A DNA stretch of 28,594 bases. Source: an uncultured Collinsella sp. (lineage in GTDB: Bacteria > Actinomycetota > Coriobacteriia > Coriobacteriales > Coriobacteriaceae). Every line of letters starts with the position of its first letter. Position 1 is the first letter of the stretch. Position numbers and translations under genes: made by a program. This document shows positions 1 to 7,744 of the stretch, piece by piece. The stretch is from contig CABUCQ010000009.1 of the NCBI GenBank assembly GCA_902490095.1, positions 1 to 28,594 of the forward strand, given 5' to 3'. The notes under the pieces were generated by a model. The model made no database searches, was not told where the DNA came from, and worked only from the letters and a program-made list of their open reading frames with translations.

Positions 1-678
1 TAGGCCCACGGCGGCACCGGTCGCGGCGGCTCCGCCCATGCCGGCAAGCGCGTCGCGCGAGATGGTCTGCGGCACCGGGATGGGTGCGGCGGCGGGGTCG
101 GGGACGTTAGGCGCGAAGGGGTCTGCCGTGGCAAGCGGGTCGGGAGCGGCGGCGCGAGGCGTCGGCTGCTGCTGGGGCATGGCGGCGGGGCGCTGCTGCT
201 GCGGGGCAGCAAACTGCTGCTGGCCGGCGCGCGGGGCGCTGGCGGCACGGCTTGCCGCGGAGTTGTTCTGGCCCAGGCCGTTTTGATAGGCGCGCTCTTC
301 TTCGTACAGGCGGCCGAGCGTGGGGGCATCGACGTTCTCGGCAAAGACCGAGAACTTGCCGGCGCGCAGCTGCGGATCGATCATAAAGCGCACGAGGGGC
401 TCGCCGACAAAGACATAGCGGCGCTTTTCGGCCTGCGCCTTCACAAACTCGCGGACCTCGCGCGAAAGCTCGGGGTAGAACGGGGCGAGCATGGGATCGT
501 CGTCGGCGGCGATCAGGATGGTATAGAGTGCCGGCGCCGTGTTGACGCCGTTAATCACCAGAGTCTGATCCTCCATGTCGCGAGCGGCCTGCTTGGCAAG
601 CTTCTTAAAGGAGAACGGGGCACGGGTGGCACCGAAGATGCCGGCCACGTGGTCCTCGAAGATGTTCAGGAAGTTCAC
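1..678 (-). CDS. fhaA: FhaA-like protein with DUF3662 N-terminal domain (partial, 3' end beyond the window)
   Basis: Translated leftward from a GTG at 678, the frame stays open to the window edge (226 residues). The N-terminus (MNFLNIFEDHVAGIFG, then FSFKKLAKQAARDMEDQT and the RRYVFVGEPLVRFMID block) resembles the DUF3662/FhaA_N domain of actinobacterial FhaA, covering roughly residues 1-125. A low-complexity Gln/Ala/Pro linker follows. In FhaA a C-terminal FHA domain comes after this linker; it would lie outside the window, so its presence is inferred. FhaA proteins are kinase-linked adaptors in cell envelope and division control. The GTG start overlaps the TGA of the upstream kinase gene (GTGA), which suggests translational coupling and a shared function. 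The bottom strand here is the coding one; plus-strand open frames across it are composition artefacts. Confidence 0.8.
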   Translation of the reverse strand, partial: MNFLNIFEDHVAGIFGATRAPFSFKKLAKQAARDMEDQTLVINGVNTAPALYTILIAADDDPMLAPFYPELSREVREFVKAQAEKRRYVFVGEPLVRFMIDPQLRAGKFSVFAENVDAPTLGRLYEEERAYQNGLGQNNSAASRAASAPRAGQQQFAAPQQQRPAAMPQQQPTPRAAAPDPLATADPFAPNVPDPAAAPIPVPQTISRDALAGMGGAAATGAAVGL

Positions 679-2528
679 GAAAGATCACTCTCCGTATAGG
701 TTCTTTGGTATCCGAGCAAATATAGGCATATCCCAACGATTATAGAGGATAGGGTTCCCGCAACCGACGCCTTGGCGACGACCGCGGCTGCAAGGCTGGC
801 AATTTCCATATGGTGTGCAAGACAGGACGCCGCTGCGCAGCCGATGCCGGTGACAGCGATGGCGGCGATTGCGGCAAGGTTTGAGCCCTGATCGGCACGC
901 TTGGCGTGGACATTGAGCAGCGCAGATGACGCCGCGGCAGTTGCCGCGACCAGCACAAAGGCAGCCCAAAGGAGCGGGTCTCCCAGCGCTGCGGCAACGT
1001 TACCGAGCCCCAGCACGCCTCCGGCTGAAAGCGCGACCGTGGCCAGACGGGCAAAAAGCGCGCCCATGCCCGTTGCCGCGGCGGCGCTTGTCGGGCCGAG
1101 CCAAAATGACGCGACGCCGGCGGCGACCCCAGCTGCCAGGAAGGTATTGCCGGTCAGACAGCCAAGCGCGAGTGCACAGGTGAGTGCGGCGCTCGCGGCA
1201 GCCTCGGTGCGACCCCAGGCGATCCACCAACCGGACATGGCAGCGGCAAAGATCACCGCGACGGGCAACATCGACAGGATGCCCTGCGCCTGCATGGTGG
1301 CGTTGGCCATGAGCACCAAAAAGCCCACAGCCGAGATGGCCGAGCCAATTTGGGGGGCCAGGCCAGCCGCCGCTCCGATCGCGATGGCCGCAATGACCAG
1401 GCCGGGAAGCGCCGCGACCCCGGCCGTTTGCATCAGCAAAAAGCTAAAGGTGCCGCACGTTAGCGCCGAGATAGCGTGCATGGTGTAGTCGCGCGCATGG
1501 CTCCAGCGCGTGCCCGCCCAGCCGAGCGCGGGGTCGACCTCGATGGCGTCGTCCTCGTAGTACGACGGCTCGATATCGTCGAGCTCTTGCTCGTCATCCG
1601 AAAGCTCGCCAACCATTTGCTCCAGGCTGCGACGGCCCTCGCGCACGCTGCCCAGACCGGCAAGGATCTGGTCGCAAAATGCCTCGATGCTGTTGGGGCG
1701 GTCCTGCGGCATGGGGGAGAGCGCGCTCATGAGCGCGGCCTCGGCTCCCGGGGGAAAGTGTGGTATCAGCTCGCTGGGATAGGTGGCGCCGCCGATGATG
1801 CGGTCGAGCGAGTCGGCGGGCGTGGCCGCCATAAAGGGAGCGCTGCCGCACAAGCCCTCGTAGATCACACAGGCGAGGGCAAAGACATCGGCGCGTTCGT
1901 CGACCGTGCCGGTCTCGATGTCGAGCTGCTCGGGCGGCATGTAGCCGATGGTGCCGCCGCGCGAGCCGCCAAAGCCACCGGAGGACGACAGTCGCGCCAT
2001 GCCAAAGTCGGTGAGCTTTACATTGCCCGAGTGGTCGATGAGCACGTTGGCGGGCTTAATGTCCAGGTGGAGTACGCCATTGCTGTGGGCGAAGGTGAGC
2101 GCCTGGCCCAGGGCATCGGCAATGGCCGCGGCCTCGTCAAAGGTGAGCGAGTGGCCGTCCACGCGATGCAAAAACTCGGCCAGCGACATACCGTCGACAT
2201 ACTCCATGACCAGGTAGGCATAGGCGGTGTCATGCGTAAAGTCGATGACCTGCACGATATTGGGATGTTGAAGCATGGCGGCAGTGTGCGCCTCGCGCAG
2301 GACATCCATGATGTCGCTGGCGGGCATGCCGGCGCCGTTGATAAGGGGGATGCGCTTAATGGCGACGCGGCGGCGCAGGTGCGTGTCGCGGCAAATCTCG
2401 ATGGAGCCAAAACCGCCGGTCGCAAGTGTCTCGAGCGGCTGGTACCGCTTGAGCAGCTCGCGAGAGCTGGTGCCCTCCAAAGGAACGTCCGGCGAGAACC
2501 GGGCGGTATGTTGCGAGAAAAGCGGCAT
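675..2528 (-). CDS. Membrane Ser/Thr protein kinase with polytopic C-terminus
   Basis: 617 residues. The cytoplasmic kinase domain spans about residues 29-290: glycine loop GGFGS (38-42), VAIKRI with catalytic Lys58, Glu79 of helix C, catalytic loop HLDIKPANVL (H154, D156), DFG at 174-176 and the PPE motif near 198-200. The usual HRD is HLD, so this is a non-RD kinase, which often means activity that does not depend on activation-loop phosphorylation. After an acidic linker (about 300-345) come many hydrophobic Ala/Gly-rich segments (about 350-608), probably 8-10 membrane spans, in place of the PASTA repeats of PknB. I chose the ATG at 2528 because GAGGG sits six bases upstream of it; a TTG six bases earlier would directly abut that site. 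The stop overlaps the fhaA start. The likely role is envelope or growth signalling through the FHA partner. Confidence 0.85.
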   Translation of the reverse strand: MPLFSQHTARFSPDVPLEGTSSRELLKRYQPLETLATGGFGSIEICRDTHLRRRVAIKRIPLINGAGMPASDIMDVLREAHTAAMLQHPNIVQVIDFTHDTAYAYLVMEYVDGMSLAEFLHRVDGHSLTFDEAAAIADALGQALTFAHSNGVLHLDIKPANVLIDHSGNVKLTDFGMARLSSSGGFGGSRGGTIGYMPPEQLDIETGTVDERADVFALACVIYEGLCGSAPFMAATPADSLDRIIGGATYPSELIPHFPPGAEAALMSALSPMPQDRPNSIEAFCDQILAGLGSVREGRRSLEQMVGELSDDEQELDDIEPSYYEDDAIEVDPALGWAGTRWSHARDYTMHAISALTCGTFSFLLMQTAGVAALPGLVIAAIAIGAAAGLAPQIGSAISAVGFLVLMANATMQAQGILSMLPVAVIFAAAMSGWWIAWGRTEAAASAALTCALALGCLTGNTFLAAGVAAGVASFWLGPTSAAAATGMGALFARLATVALSAGGVLGLGNVAAALGDPLLWAAFVLVAATAAASSALLNVHAKRADQGSNLAAIAAIAVTGIGCAAASCLAHHMEIASLAAAVVAKASVAGTLSSIIVGICLYLLGYQRTYTESDLS

Positions 2529-2608
2529 GGCCAACCCTCGTGCGTTTAAAGTTCGTTTGCGAGTGGCGGGCGCGGAGCCGAGCCGTTCGCGGTGGCATAG
2601 ATGCTGCT

Positions 2609-2617
2609 AGTGTAGCA
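2609..2617 (-). promoter_or_regulatory. Extended -10 promoter element for the kinase-fhaA operon
   Basis: On the minus strand this reads TGCTACACT, an extended -10 (TGN plus TACACT), predicting a start of transcription near 2602 and a leader of about 74 nt. No good -35 is visible. A short dyad, TGCTA-3-TAGCA, overlaps it. The same TGNTACACT form occurs upstream of the second kinase cluster. Confidence 0.4.
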
Positions 2618-2672
2618 CGCTCGGGTGCATGGGGAGGATAGCGGGATGCGAGGCTGTCTGTCTGGTTTGGTC

Positions 2673-3389
2673 TTAGCGCTTCTTCTTGTTCTTCTTCTGC
2701 TTGCGCTGCTTGCCTTTGGTCTCCTGGGGCTTGTCGCCCTGCTTGGCCTCGGCGGCGGCCTTCTCGGCCTTCATCTTCTTGCGTTTGGTCTCGATGCGGA
2801 GTTTTTTGTTGATGCGCGCCTTGAGGAAGGGGCCAAACTGCTCGGCATCGCCGCGAACAAAGGTGTCCTTGGGGATCGTCACGCCCTGGTCGGCGAACAT
2901 AGCCACAAAGATGCGCTCGCCGTCGAGCACGTGGTCGAGCTTCTCAAACGGGAAGAACTGCGACTTGCCGCTCTTGCCCCAGACCATCAGGCCGTCCTCG
3001 TTGGCGGCGACGCGGCGGTAGCGGCCGCCCATGGACTCGTCGGCCTCGACGGCGTCGATAAAGTCGCGGGCGAGCGTGTGGTGCAGGTTTTTGCTCCACC
3101 AAGCCAAAAAGGCGCCGAATACGATCAGGACGACGCCAAACTTGATCCAGTTGCCGCCGGCCACCAGCATGCCGATGCCGATGAGCGCGGCAATCGCGGC
3201 GGCGACATACAGCGAGCCGCGACGCCTGGGCGAGGCGACCAGGCGTGCGAAGTCGGTGACCAGGTCGTTTTCGTACTGGTACTCGTTGAGGTACAGGATG
3301 CCGTCGTCGGCTGCGGCCTGCTCCTCGAGCGCGACCTCGACCTGGTCGGCTGCTTCGGAGGGAACGAGGTTGCTCTCTGCGTCTGCCAT
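2673..3389 (-). CDS. YcxB-like membrane protein with lysine-rich tail
   Basis: 238 residues. An acidic N-terminus (about 1-57) precedes two adjacent membrane segments (about 61-78 and 81-98, the second ending FGAFLAWW). A soluble region follows with a YcxB-like pattern (RVAANEDGLMVWGKSG, then FFPFEKLDHVLDGERIFVAMF and IPKDTFVRGD). The last 45 or so residues are almost entirely Lys/Ala/Gln/Glu and strongly basic, probably a disordered, RNA- or membrane-surface-binding tail. The ATG at 3389 has AGGAG about ten bases upstream. The gene is divergent from dnaX and separated from the kinase gene by about 140 bases that carry the kinase promoter, so it is probably its own unit. YcxB proteins have no established biochemical function; the family assignment is moderate. 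Confidence 0.7.
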   Translation of the reverse strand: MADAESNLVPSEAADQVEVALEEQAAADDGILYLNEYQYENDLVTDFARLVASPRRRGSLYVAAAIAALIGIGMLVAGGNWIKFGVVLIVFGAFLAWWSKNLHHTLARDFIDAVEADESMGGRYRRVAANEDGLMVWGKSGKSQFFPFEKLDHVLDGERIFVAMFADQGVTIPKDTFVRGDAEQFGPFLKARINKKLRIETKRKKMKAEKAAAEAKQGDKPQETKGKQRKQKKNKKKR

Positions 3390-3504
3390 GCTCTTTAGAC
3401 TCCTATCGCGGCGGGCTCGCCGTACGGGTTATTATGAATGCAGTATGCCGTGCGACCGCATGGCCGTCGCGGCAACAAGTCTCAGTATACCCGGGGGAGC
3501 ACCC

Positions 3505-5988
3505 ATGGAATCGTTGTACCGAAAGTATCGCCCGCTCACCTTCGACTCCGTGGTGGGCCAGCAGCATATCGTCTCGACGCTCGAACACGCCATCACCGAG
3601 GGGCGCCTGTCCCACGCCTACCTGTTCTGTGGACCGCGCGGCACGGGCAAGACCACTATGGCGCGCATTCTGGCCAAGGCGCTGCTGTGTCGCAATGCCG
3701 AGGCGGCGCGCGCCGAGGGTGCAAGCGGCTGCATGCCCGACGGTACTTGCGAGGAGTGCGAGCTCATCGCCGAGGGCAACCACCCGGATGTCTACGAGCT
3801 CGATGCCGCAAGCCGTACCGGCGTGGACAACGTGCGCGAGGAGATCATCAACTCCGTCAACTTTGCCCCGGTGCGCGGCAAGTACAAGATCTATATCATC
3901 GACGAGGTCCACATGCTCACGACGGCGGCGTTCAACGCGCTGCTCAAGACTCTTGAGGAGCCGCCGGCACACGTGATCTTTGTGCTGTGCACCACCGACC
4001 CGCAAAAGATTCTGGAGACCATCCTCTCGCGCTGCCAGCGCTTCGATTTCCATCGCATCGGCAACGAGGATATCGAGCATCGCCTGGCATACGTGTGCGA
4101 GCAGGAGGGCTTCGATTACGACGATGAGGCGCTGGCTATCGTGGCGCGCCATGCCAAGGGCGGCATGCGCGACGCGTTGTCCACGCTGGAGCAGCTGAGC
4201 GTCTTTGGCAACGGTTCTGTGCATGCGGACGACGCCCGCTCGCTTTTAGGTGAGGTTTCGGACCAGATTTTGGGCGAGTTTTCCCGCGCCATTGCCGATC
4301 GCGATGTTGCCGAGCTCTATGGACTGATTCGTGCGCAGGTCGAGGAAGGAAACGACCTGCTGGAGCTGACGCGCGACCTGGTGGCGCATGTGCGTGACGT
4401 GTACGTTGCCTGCGTTGCTGGTGCCCGTGCCGAGCTGTTTGAGGGCGGCTCCGAGCAGGCCGAGGCGCTTGCTGCCGAGGCCGCTGCCTTTGGCGAGCAT
4501 CCTGCCGACCGCCTGGCCCGTGTGCTGACGGTGCTCGACGATGCCGCACTGGAGATGAGGGGCGCGAGCGACGTGCGCCTGGTGCTCGAGATCGCCTGCA
4601 CGCGTCTGGCGCGTCCCGAGGCCGATTTAACGATTGAGGCATTGGCCGAGCGCGTGGCACGCCTGGAGGCCATGGTTGCCAACGCCGCCGTGCCGGCGAG
4701 TGTGGCTGCTGCTCAGGCTGCCGCGCCTGCCGCATCCGTATCCGCTGCTGCCCAACAGCCGACGCTCATTTCGGGCGCCCGTGCTGCTGCTCCGGCGGCA
4801 TCCGCTGCCCCTGCTGCTACGTCCGCGCGCCAGGGCGGTATGCCTTGGGACCGTGGTGCTGCCGCTCCGGCTGCCCAGCCTGCGCCCCGTTCTGCGTCCG
4901 TGTCAGCTTCCAAGCCTGCAGCGCCTGCACCTCAGCCTGCGCCGACTCCGACGCCTCAGCCCGTTGCGGCCCCCGCGCCTGCCACCGCTCCGGCACCTAA
5001 GCCCCAGTCCAACAACGCCGCCCAGGTTGCCGCCGCCGGTGCTGCCGAGACCTCCGCGGTCGAGGACGCCGGAGAGCTGCAGCGCAAATGGGCCGAGGTC
5101 GTCGAGCGTGTCAAGGCGCGTCAGGCTTCCTACGCAGGGCTTTTGCTCAACGCCCGCGCCACAGCAGACGACGGCTCCAAGCTCACGGTCTCGTTCCCCG
5201 CGGGCTCGACCTTTGCCATCAAGATGCTCGGACGCGCCGACACGCAGTCGGTGGTCCTGCCGACAGTCAGTGCGGTCTTCGGTCGTCGCACCGTCGACTA
5301 CGTCCTGGATGGAGGTGGCACGCCGGCTCCTCAACATGAGGAGCATTCTCCATCTGCACGGGCTGCGGCATCTGCGGACCCGCAACCCGTGTCCTCGGCG
5401 GCCCCTGCATCCTCGAACGTCAGCGCGACGCAGCCAAAAGCGGCACCGGTAGCGGCACCGACCCCGTCGGCGCCTGAACCCGCTGCGCCCAAACGGGCTG
5501 CTCCGGTCCCCGCGCCCAAGCCCGCCGCCGCGCCTGCGCCCAAGTCATCCGACCTGGGCAAAGCCCCCTGGCTGCGCTCCGACAACCCCGCTGGCGCTCC
5601 TGCCACGGGCAAGCTCCCGACCGAGCCCGCACCCCGAGCGCCCGAGCGCGCGTCCGCTCCCAAGGCTCAGCCGTCTGCGCAGTCTGCACCGTGGGAATCC
5701 GAGCAGGTGCCCTACGATGACGCCATGGTCGGCGGCTTTGCCGGCGATGCGAGCGGGGACGATCTGCCTCCGTTCGACGTGCCGGGTGCGACGCCCGCGC
5801 CCAAGCCCGCTGCAACTGCCCCCAAAGAGGAGGACGCTCCTGCAGCTCCCTGGGAGTCCAACCCCGGCGCGGGCAGTCCCTTCGGCCATCAGGGCGCAGC
5901 CCCAAGCATCCCGCAGACCGAGGACGAGGCCAAAGCCCTCATCCGCAGCGTCTTCGGTCAGTCCACCATCTTCAAACCGGTGGAGTAG
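3505..5988 (+). CDS. dnaX: DNA polymerase III subunit gamma/tau
   Basis: 827 residues. This is the clamp-loader ATPase that assembles the sliding clamp and couples polymerase cores. Seen: Walker A GPRGTGKT (43-50), zinc-binding Cys62, Cys76, Cys82 and Cys85, Walker B IIDEVHML (131-138), sensor SRC (175-177), and the helical oligomerisation domain to about residue 370. Beyond that lies an exceptionally long Ala/Pro-rich region holding one small folded block (about 520-600, QRKWAEVVERVKARQASYAG) and four Pro-Trp motifs (W448, W689, W730, W783). The protein ends RSVFGQSTIFKPVE. The ATG at 3505 was chosen because MESLYRKYRP is the canonical N-terminus and GGGGGAG lies six to twelve bases before it; the frame is open further upstream but that part is not DnaX-like. 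I saw no slippery A-run for a programmed frameshift. Confidence 0.97.
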   Translation: MESLYRKYRPLTFDSVVGQQHIVSTLEHAITEGRLSHAYLFCGPRGTGKTTMARILAKALLCRNAEAARAEGASGCMPDGTCEECELIAEGNHPDVYELDAASRTGVDNVREEIINSVNFAPVRGKYKIYIIDEVHMLTTAAFNALLKTLEEPPAHVIFVLCTTDPQKILETILSRCQRFDFHRIGNEDIEHRLAYVCEQEGFDYDDEALAIVARHAKGGMRDALSTLEQLSVFGNGSVHADDARSLLGEVSDQILGEFSRAIADRDVAELYGLIRAQVEEGNDLLELTRDLVAHVRDVYVACVAGARAELFEGGSEQAEALAAEAAAFGEHPADRLARVLTVLDDAALEMRGASDVRLVLEIACTRLARPEADLTIEALAERVARLEAMVANAAVPASVAAAQAAAPAASVSAAAQQPTLISGARAAAPAASAAPAATSARQGGMPWDRGAAAPAAQPAPRSASVSASKPAAPAPQPAPTPTPQPVAAPAPATAPAPKPQSNNAAQVAAAGAAETSAVEDAGELQRKWAEVVERVKARQASYAGLLLNARATADDGSKLTVSFPAGSTFAIKMLGRADTQSVVLPTVSAVFGRRTVDYVLDGGGTPAPQHEEHSPSARAAASADPQPVSSAAPASSNVSATQPKAAPVAAPTPSAPEPAAPKRAAPVPAPKPAAAPAPKSSDLGKAPWLRSDNPAGAPATGKLPTEPAPRAPERASAPKAQPSAQSAPWESEQVPYDDAMVGGFAGDASGDDLPPFDVPGATPAPKPAATAPKEEDAPAAPWESNPGAGSPFGHQGAAPSIPQTEDEAKALIRSVFGQSTIFKPVE

Positions 5989-6042
5989 ATGTACAGGCGG
6001 GTATACTGCTCAAGAAGAGACGTCTTTGAACGGAGTGAGCTT

Positions 6043-6303
6043 ATGATGTGGGAATATGTCCGCCTTGAGGACGATACGCAAGTTTCGTATTCCGAAGTCC
6101 GTGAAGACAACACGGTGAAGGTTGTTGTGGAGCGCCCGCGCGATTGGGGTTTTGACACGGCGGAGTGCATCTTGCCGGCATTCAATTGGGTGTCACGCGA
6201 GGGCTTTAGCGAAGCGGACCTCAAAGAACTCGATGATTTCGTGCGTAACAATGCCCCGCTCATCCTGCGTTTTGCCTACGAAGGCGGACGGGTCTATGCC
6301 TAG
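6043..6303 (+). CDS. Small hypothetical protein, partner of a DUF4160 protein
   Basis: 86 residues, not confidently recognised. The sequence is acidic with alternating strands (VKVVVERPRDWGFD) and a helix-like ELDDFVRNNAPLILRF near the end. GGAG at 6032-6035 lies seven bases before the ATG at 6043; a second ATG follows immediately at 6046. The gene starts 54 bases after dnaX and its last eight bases overlap the start of the DUF4160 gene, so the two are co-translated. DUF4160 genes commonly sit beside a small DUF2442 gene, an arrangement likened to toxin-antitoxin modules. This protein occupies that position but does not clearly match DUF2442. TATACT at 6002-6007 could be a -10 element for a separate promoter. 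Confidence 0.65.
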   Translation: MMWEYVRLEDDTQVSYSEVREDNTVKVVVERPRDWGFDTAECILPAFNWVSREGFSEADLKELDDFVRNNAPLILRFAYEGGRVYA

Positions 6304-6568
6304 TCTTTTCCGACTCGGGCCGTACATCATCTTTTTCTGGACAGGGGAGAACGGTGAGCCCGTCCATGTTCATATCGTGGTCAAGCGCCCCACCGCCGAG
6401 GCGACCAAGATATGGCTTACCCGCTCCGGCGGATGCAAGCTGGCCCATAACAAGGGCGATATTCCTGCTCGGGATTTACGCGATATCATGCAGTTTGTTT
6501 CATCTAACCATGCGCTGATGTGCAAACGCTGGAAAGAAACAACCGGTGGGCTGTCGTTTTACTGTTGA
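6296..6568 (+). CDS. DUF4160 domain protein
   Basis: 90 residues. The N-terminus MPSLFRLGPYIIFFW, followed by EPVHVHIVVKRP and a C-terminal helix (RDLRDIMQFVSSNHALMCKRW), is typical of DUF4160, whose hallmark is a His-x-His (VHVHI) strand after an N-terminal hairpin. The ATG at 6296 lies inside the last codons of the preceding gene (eight-base overlap), and AAGGCGG precedes it. The family's molecular function is not established. Small size, overlap with an equally small partner and an insertion-like position between dnaX and ybaB-recR would fit a toxin-antitoxin-type pair, but that is inference. The gene converges on the small membrane protein gene to the right. Confidence 0.8.
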   Translation: MPSLFRLGPYIIFFWTGENGEPVHVHIVVKRPTAEATKIWLTRSGGCKLAHNKGDIPARDLRDIMQFVSSNHALMCKRWKETTGGLSFYC

Positions 6569-6590
6569 GAATCGCTTGCTGGGCTTAGGA

Positions 6591-6608
6591 CCCCTAGCCC
6601 TTTAGGGG
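6591..6608. terminator. Weak hairpin between convergent genes
   Basis: CCCCTA and TAGGGG form a perfect 6-bp stem around a 6-base loop, followed on the plus strand by CTCTTTAT. It lies between the convergent DUF4160 gene and the minus-strand membrane protein gene, and the latter's stop codon falls within the stem. The U-tract is poor, so termination is uncertain. Confidence 0.3.
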
Positions 6609-7070
6609 CTCTTTATCCGGGCGCATTTGAATTTCGGACATGTGTAGCGTGGTGCCGCGTGTCTCGCATTCGAGCAGGCAGATGCGTGACGGTCGGCCTA
6701 GGGTCCTGAGGTCGACACGATACGTCGCGCGGCTGTCCGTGTACTCGACTTGCTCGGCGTCGAGGGTTGCTCCGATTGTCAAGAAAGCGCCTGGTTCGGC
6801 ACCGACAATCTTGGAGTCCTTTATCTTGACCTTGAGCTCTTGGTAAAGGGACGGGCTGTTGTAGTAAACGGTCCGGGTCCCGTCGGTGCACTCATCGGTC
6901 GCTTCCCATTTGACGACGGGCTGGTCCGAGCTGGCTATCAGCAGTTCTGCTCCAAAGGCTATAGCATGGGTGATGACAACCAGTAATGCCCAGCCGACAA
7001 AGAGATAGAGAACCACATATGCAACGGGGTGTTTTGAGCGGATGTTTTGGAGCGCGTCGGGGGCATTCAT
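6594..7070 (-). CDS. Small single-pass membrane protein, unknown function
   Basis: 158 residues, not recognised. A short cytoplasmic N-terminus is followed by one strong membrane segment at about residues 17-45 (AYVVLYLFVGWALLVVITHA). The rest looks extracytoplasmic and beta-rich, with Cys residues in TDECTDGTRT and RICLLECETRG that could form disulfides. GGAGGTG lies five bases before the ATG at 7070. The gene is on the strand opposite dnaX and recR, has its own promoter, and with the DUF4160 pair forms an accessory insertion between dnaX and ybaB-recR. Nothing in the sequence identifies a substrate or partner. Confidence 0.65.
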   Translation of the reverse strand: MNAPDALQNIRSKHPVAYVVLYLFVGWALLVVITHAIAFGAELLIASSDQPVVKWEATDECTDGTRTVYYNSPSLYQELKVKIKDSKIVGAEPGAFLTIGATLDAEQVEYTDSRATYRVDLRTLGRPSRICLLECETRGTTLHMSEIQMRPDKEPLKG

Positions 7071-7105
7071 GGGGGCACCTCCAGATTGCTGTCTGTGACA
7101 ATCAA

Positions 7106-7111
7106 ATTATA
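7106..7111 (-). promoter_or_regulatory. -10 element TATAAT for the small membrane protein gene
   Basis: The minus strand has a perfect TATAAT here, about 35 bases upstream of the ATG at 7070, predicting a leader of roughly 30 nt that contains GGAGGTG. No good -35 hexamer is visible at 16-18 bases. The rest of the 7071-7410 gap holds the dyad at 7215-7249 and no gene I can support. Confidence 0.45.
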
Positions 7112-7214
7112 CCCTGCCATCATGAGCGCCGCCTCGAGCAGCGGTTCGGCATTTTGTTATCTAGCTGGATGCAGAAAATGTCGGATTCCGGCTCTACGAG
7201 ATTTAGCTTTCAAT

Positions 7215-7249
7215 ATTATGCAGATGCGAATTATTCAACTTTGCATAAT
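7215..7249. promoter_or_regulatory. Inverted repeat ATTATGCA-19-TGCATAAT
   Basis: Perfect 8-bp arms (7215-7222 and 7242-7249) flank a 19-base A/T-rich spacer, about 160 bases upstream of ybaB in an otherwise featureless gap. It could be a two-half-site operator, or two back-to-back promoter -10 regions, since each arm contains a CATAAT-like hexamer reading outward. A weak TGGTACGAT extended -10 lies nearer ybaB, around 7327-7335. Confidence 0.3.
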
Positions 7250-7410
7250 CTTGGGGGCGCATCACGCTCCAGGACATGTATATCGACTGAGGTAGCGTGT
7301 CCGCCCCGCTCGCTGGCCTCGCGCCGTGGTACGATTTTTGAGTTTGAAAGTCCCGCCGTGCTCCGGCTGCCCTTGCAGCTCGGCGTGCGGCCGCACGTAA
7401 AGGAGCCGTC

Positions 7411-7731
7411 ATGGCCGGTATGAACATGCAGCAGATGATGAAGCAGGCCCGCAAGATGCAGGAGCAGCTTGCCGCCGCGCAGGAGAACCTCAAGTCCCAG
7501 ACCGTCGATGCCTCTGCCGGCGGCGGCATGGTCAAGGTGACCGTTAACGGCGAGATGGAACTCGTCAACCTCACCATCGATCCCGATGCCCTCGATCCCG
7601 AGGACGTCGATATGCTGCAGGACATGATTATGGCTGCCGTCAACGAGGCCGTTCGCGGCGTCAACGAGCTCGCCAACAAGCAGATGGGCGCCATCACCGG
7701 CGGCCTCAACATCCCGGGCATGCCGTTCTAA
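7411..7731 (+). CDS. ybaB: YbaB/EbfC family nucleoid-associated protein
   Basis: 106 residues. YbaB proteins are small dimeric DNA-binding proteins, usually encoded between dnaX and recR. Seen: an N-terminal helix rich in Met/Gln/Lys (MNMQQMMKQARKMQEQL), the typical GGGMVKVTVNGEMELVNLTIDP beta section split around residues 38-60, and DPEDVDMLQDMIMAAVNEA in the C-terminal helix. AAAGGAG sits six bases before the ATG. recR begins 13 bases after the stop, so the two form an operon. The N-terminal Met-rich helix and GMPF ending are normal for the family. Confidence 0.93.
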   Translation: MAGMNMQQMMKQARKMQEQLAAAQENLKSQTVDASAGGGMVKVTVNGEMELVNLTIDPDALDPEDVDMLQDMIMAAVNEAVRGVNELANKQMGAITGGLNIPGMPF

Positions 7732-7744
7732 GACGCGCATATAT

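Noticed and set aside
3390..3504. Possible small signal recognition particle RNA gene before dnaX
   Set aside because: Its usual location in some bacteria is near dnaX, but the conserved GGAAGG-type tetraloop region and long hairpin are absent.
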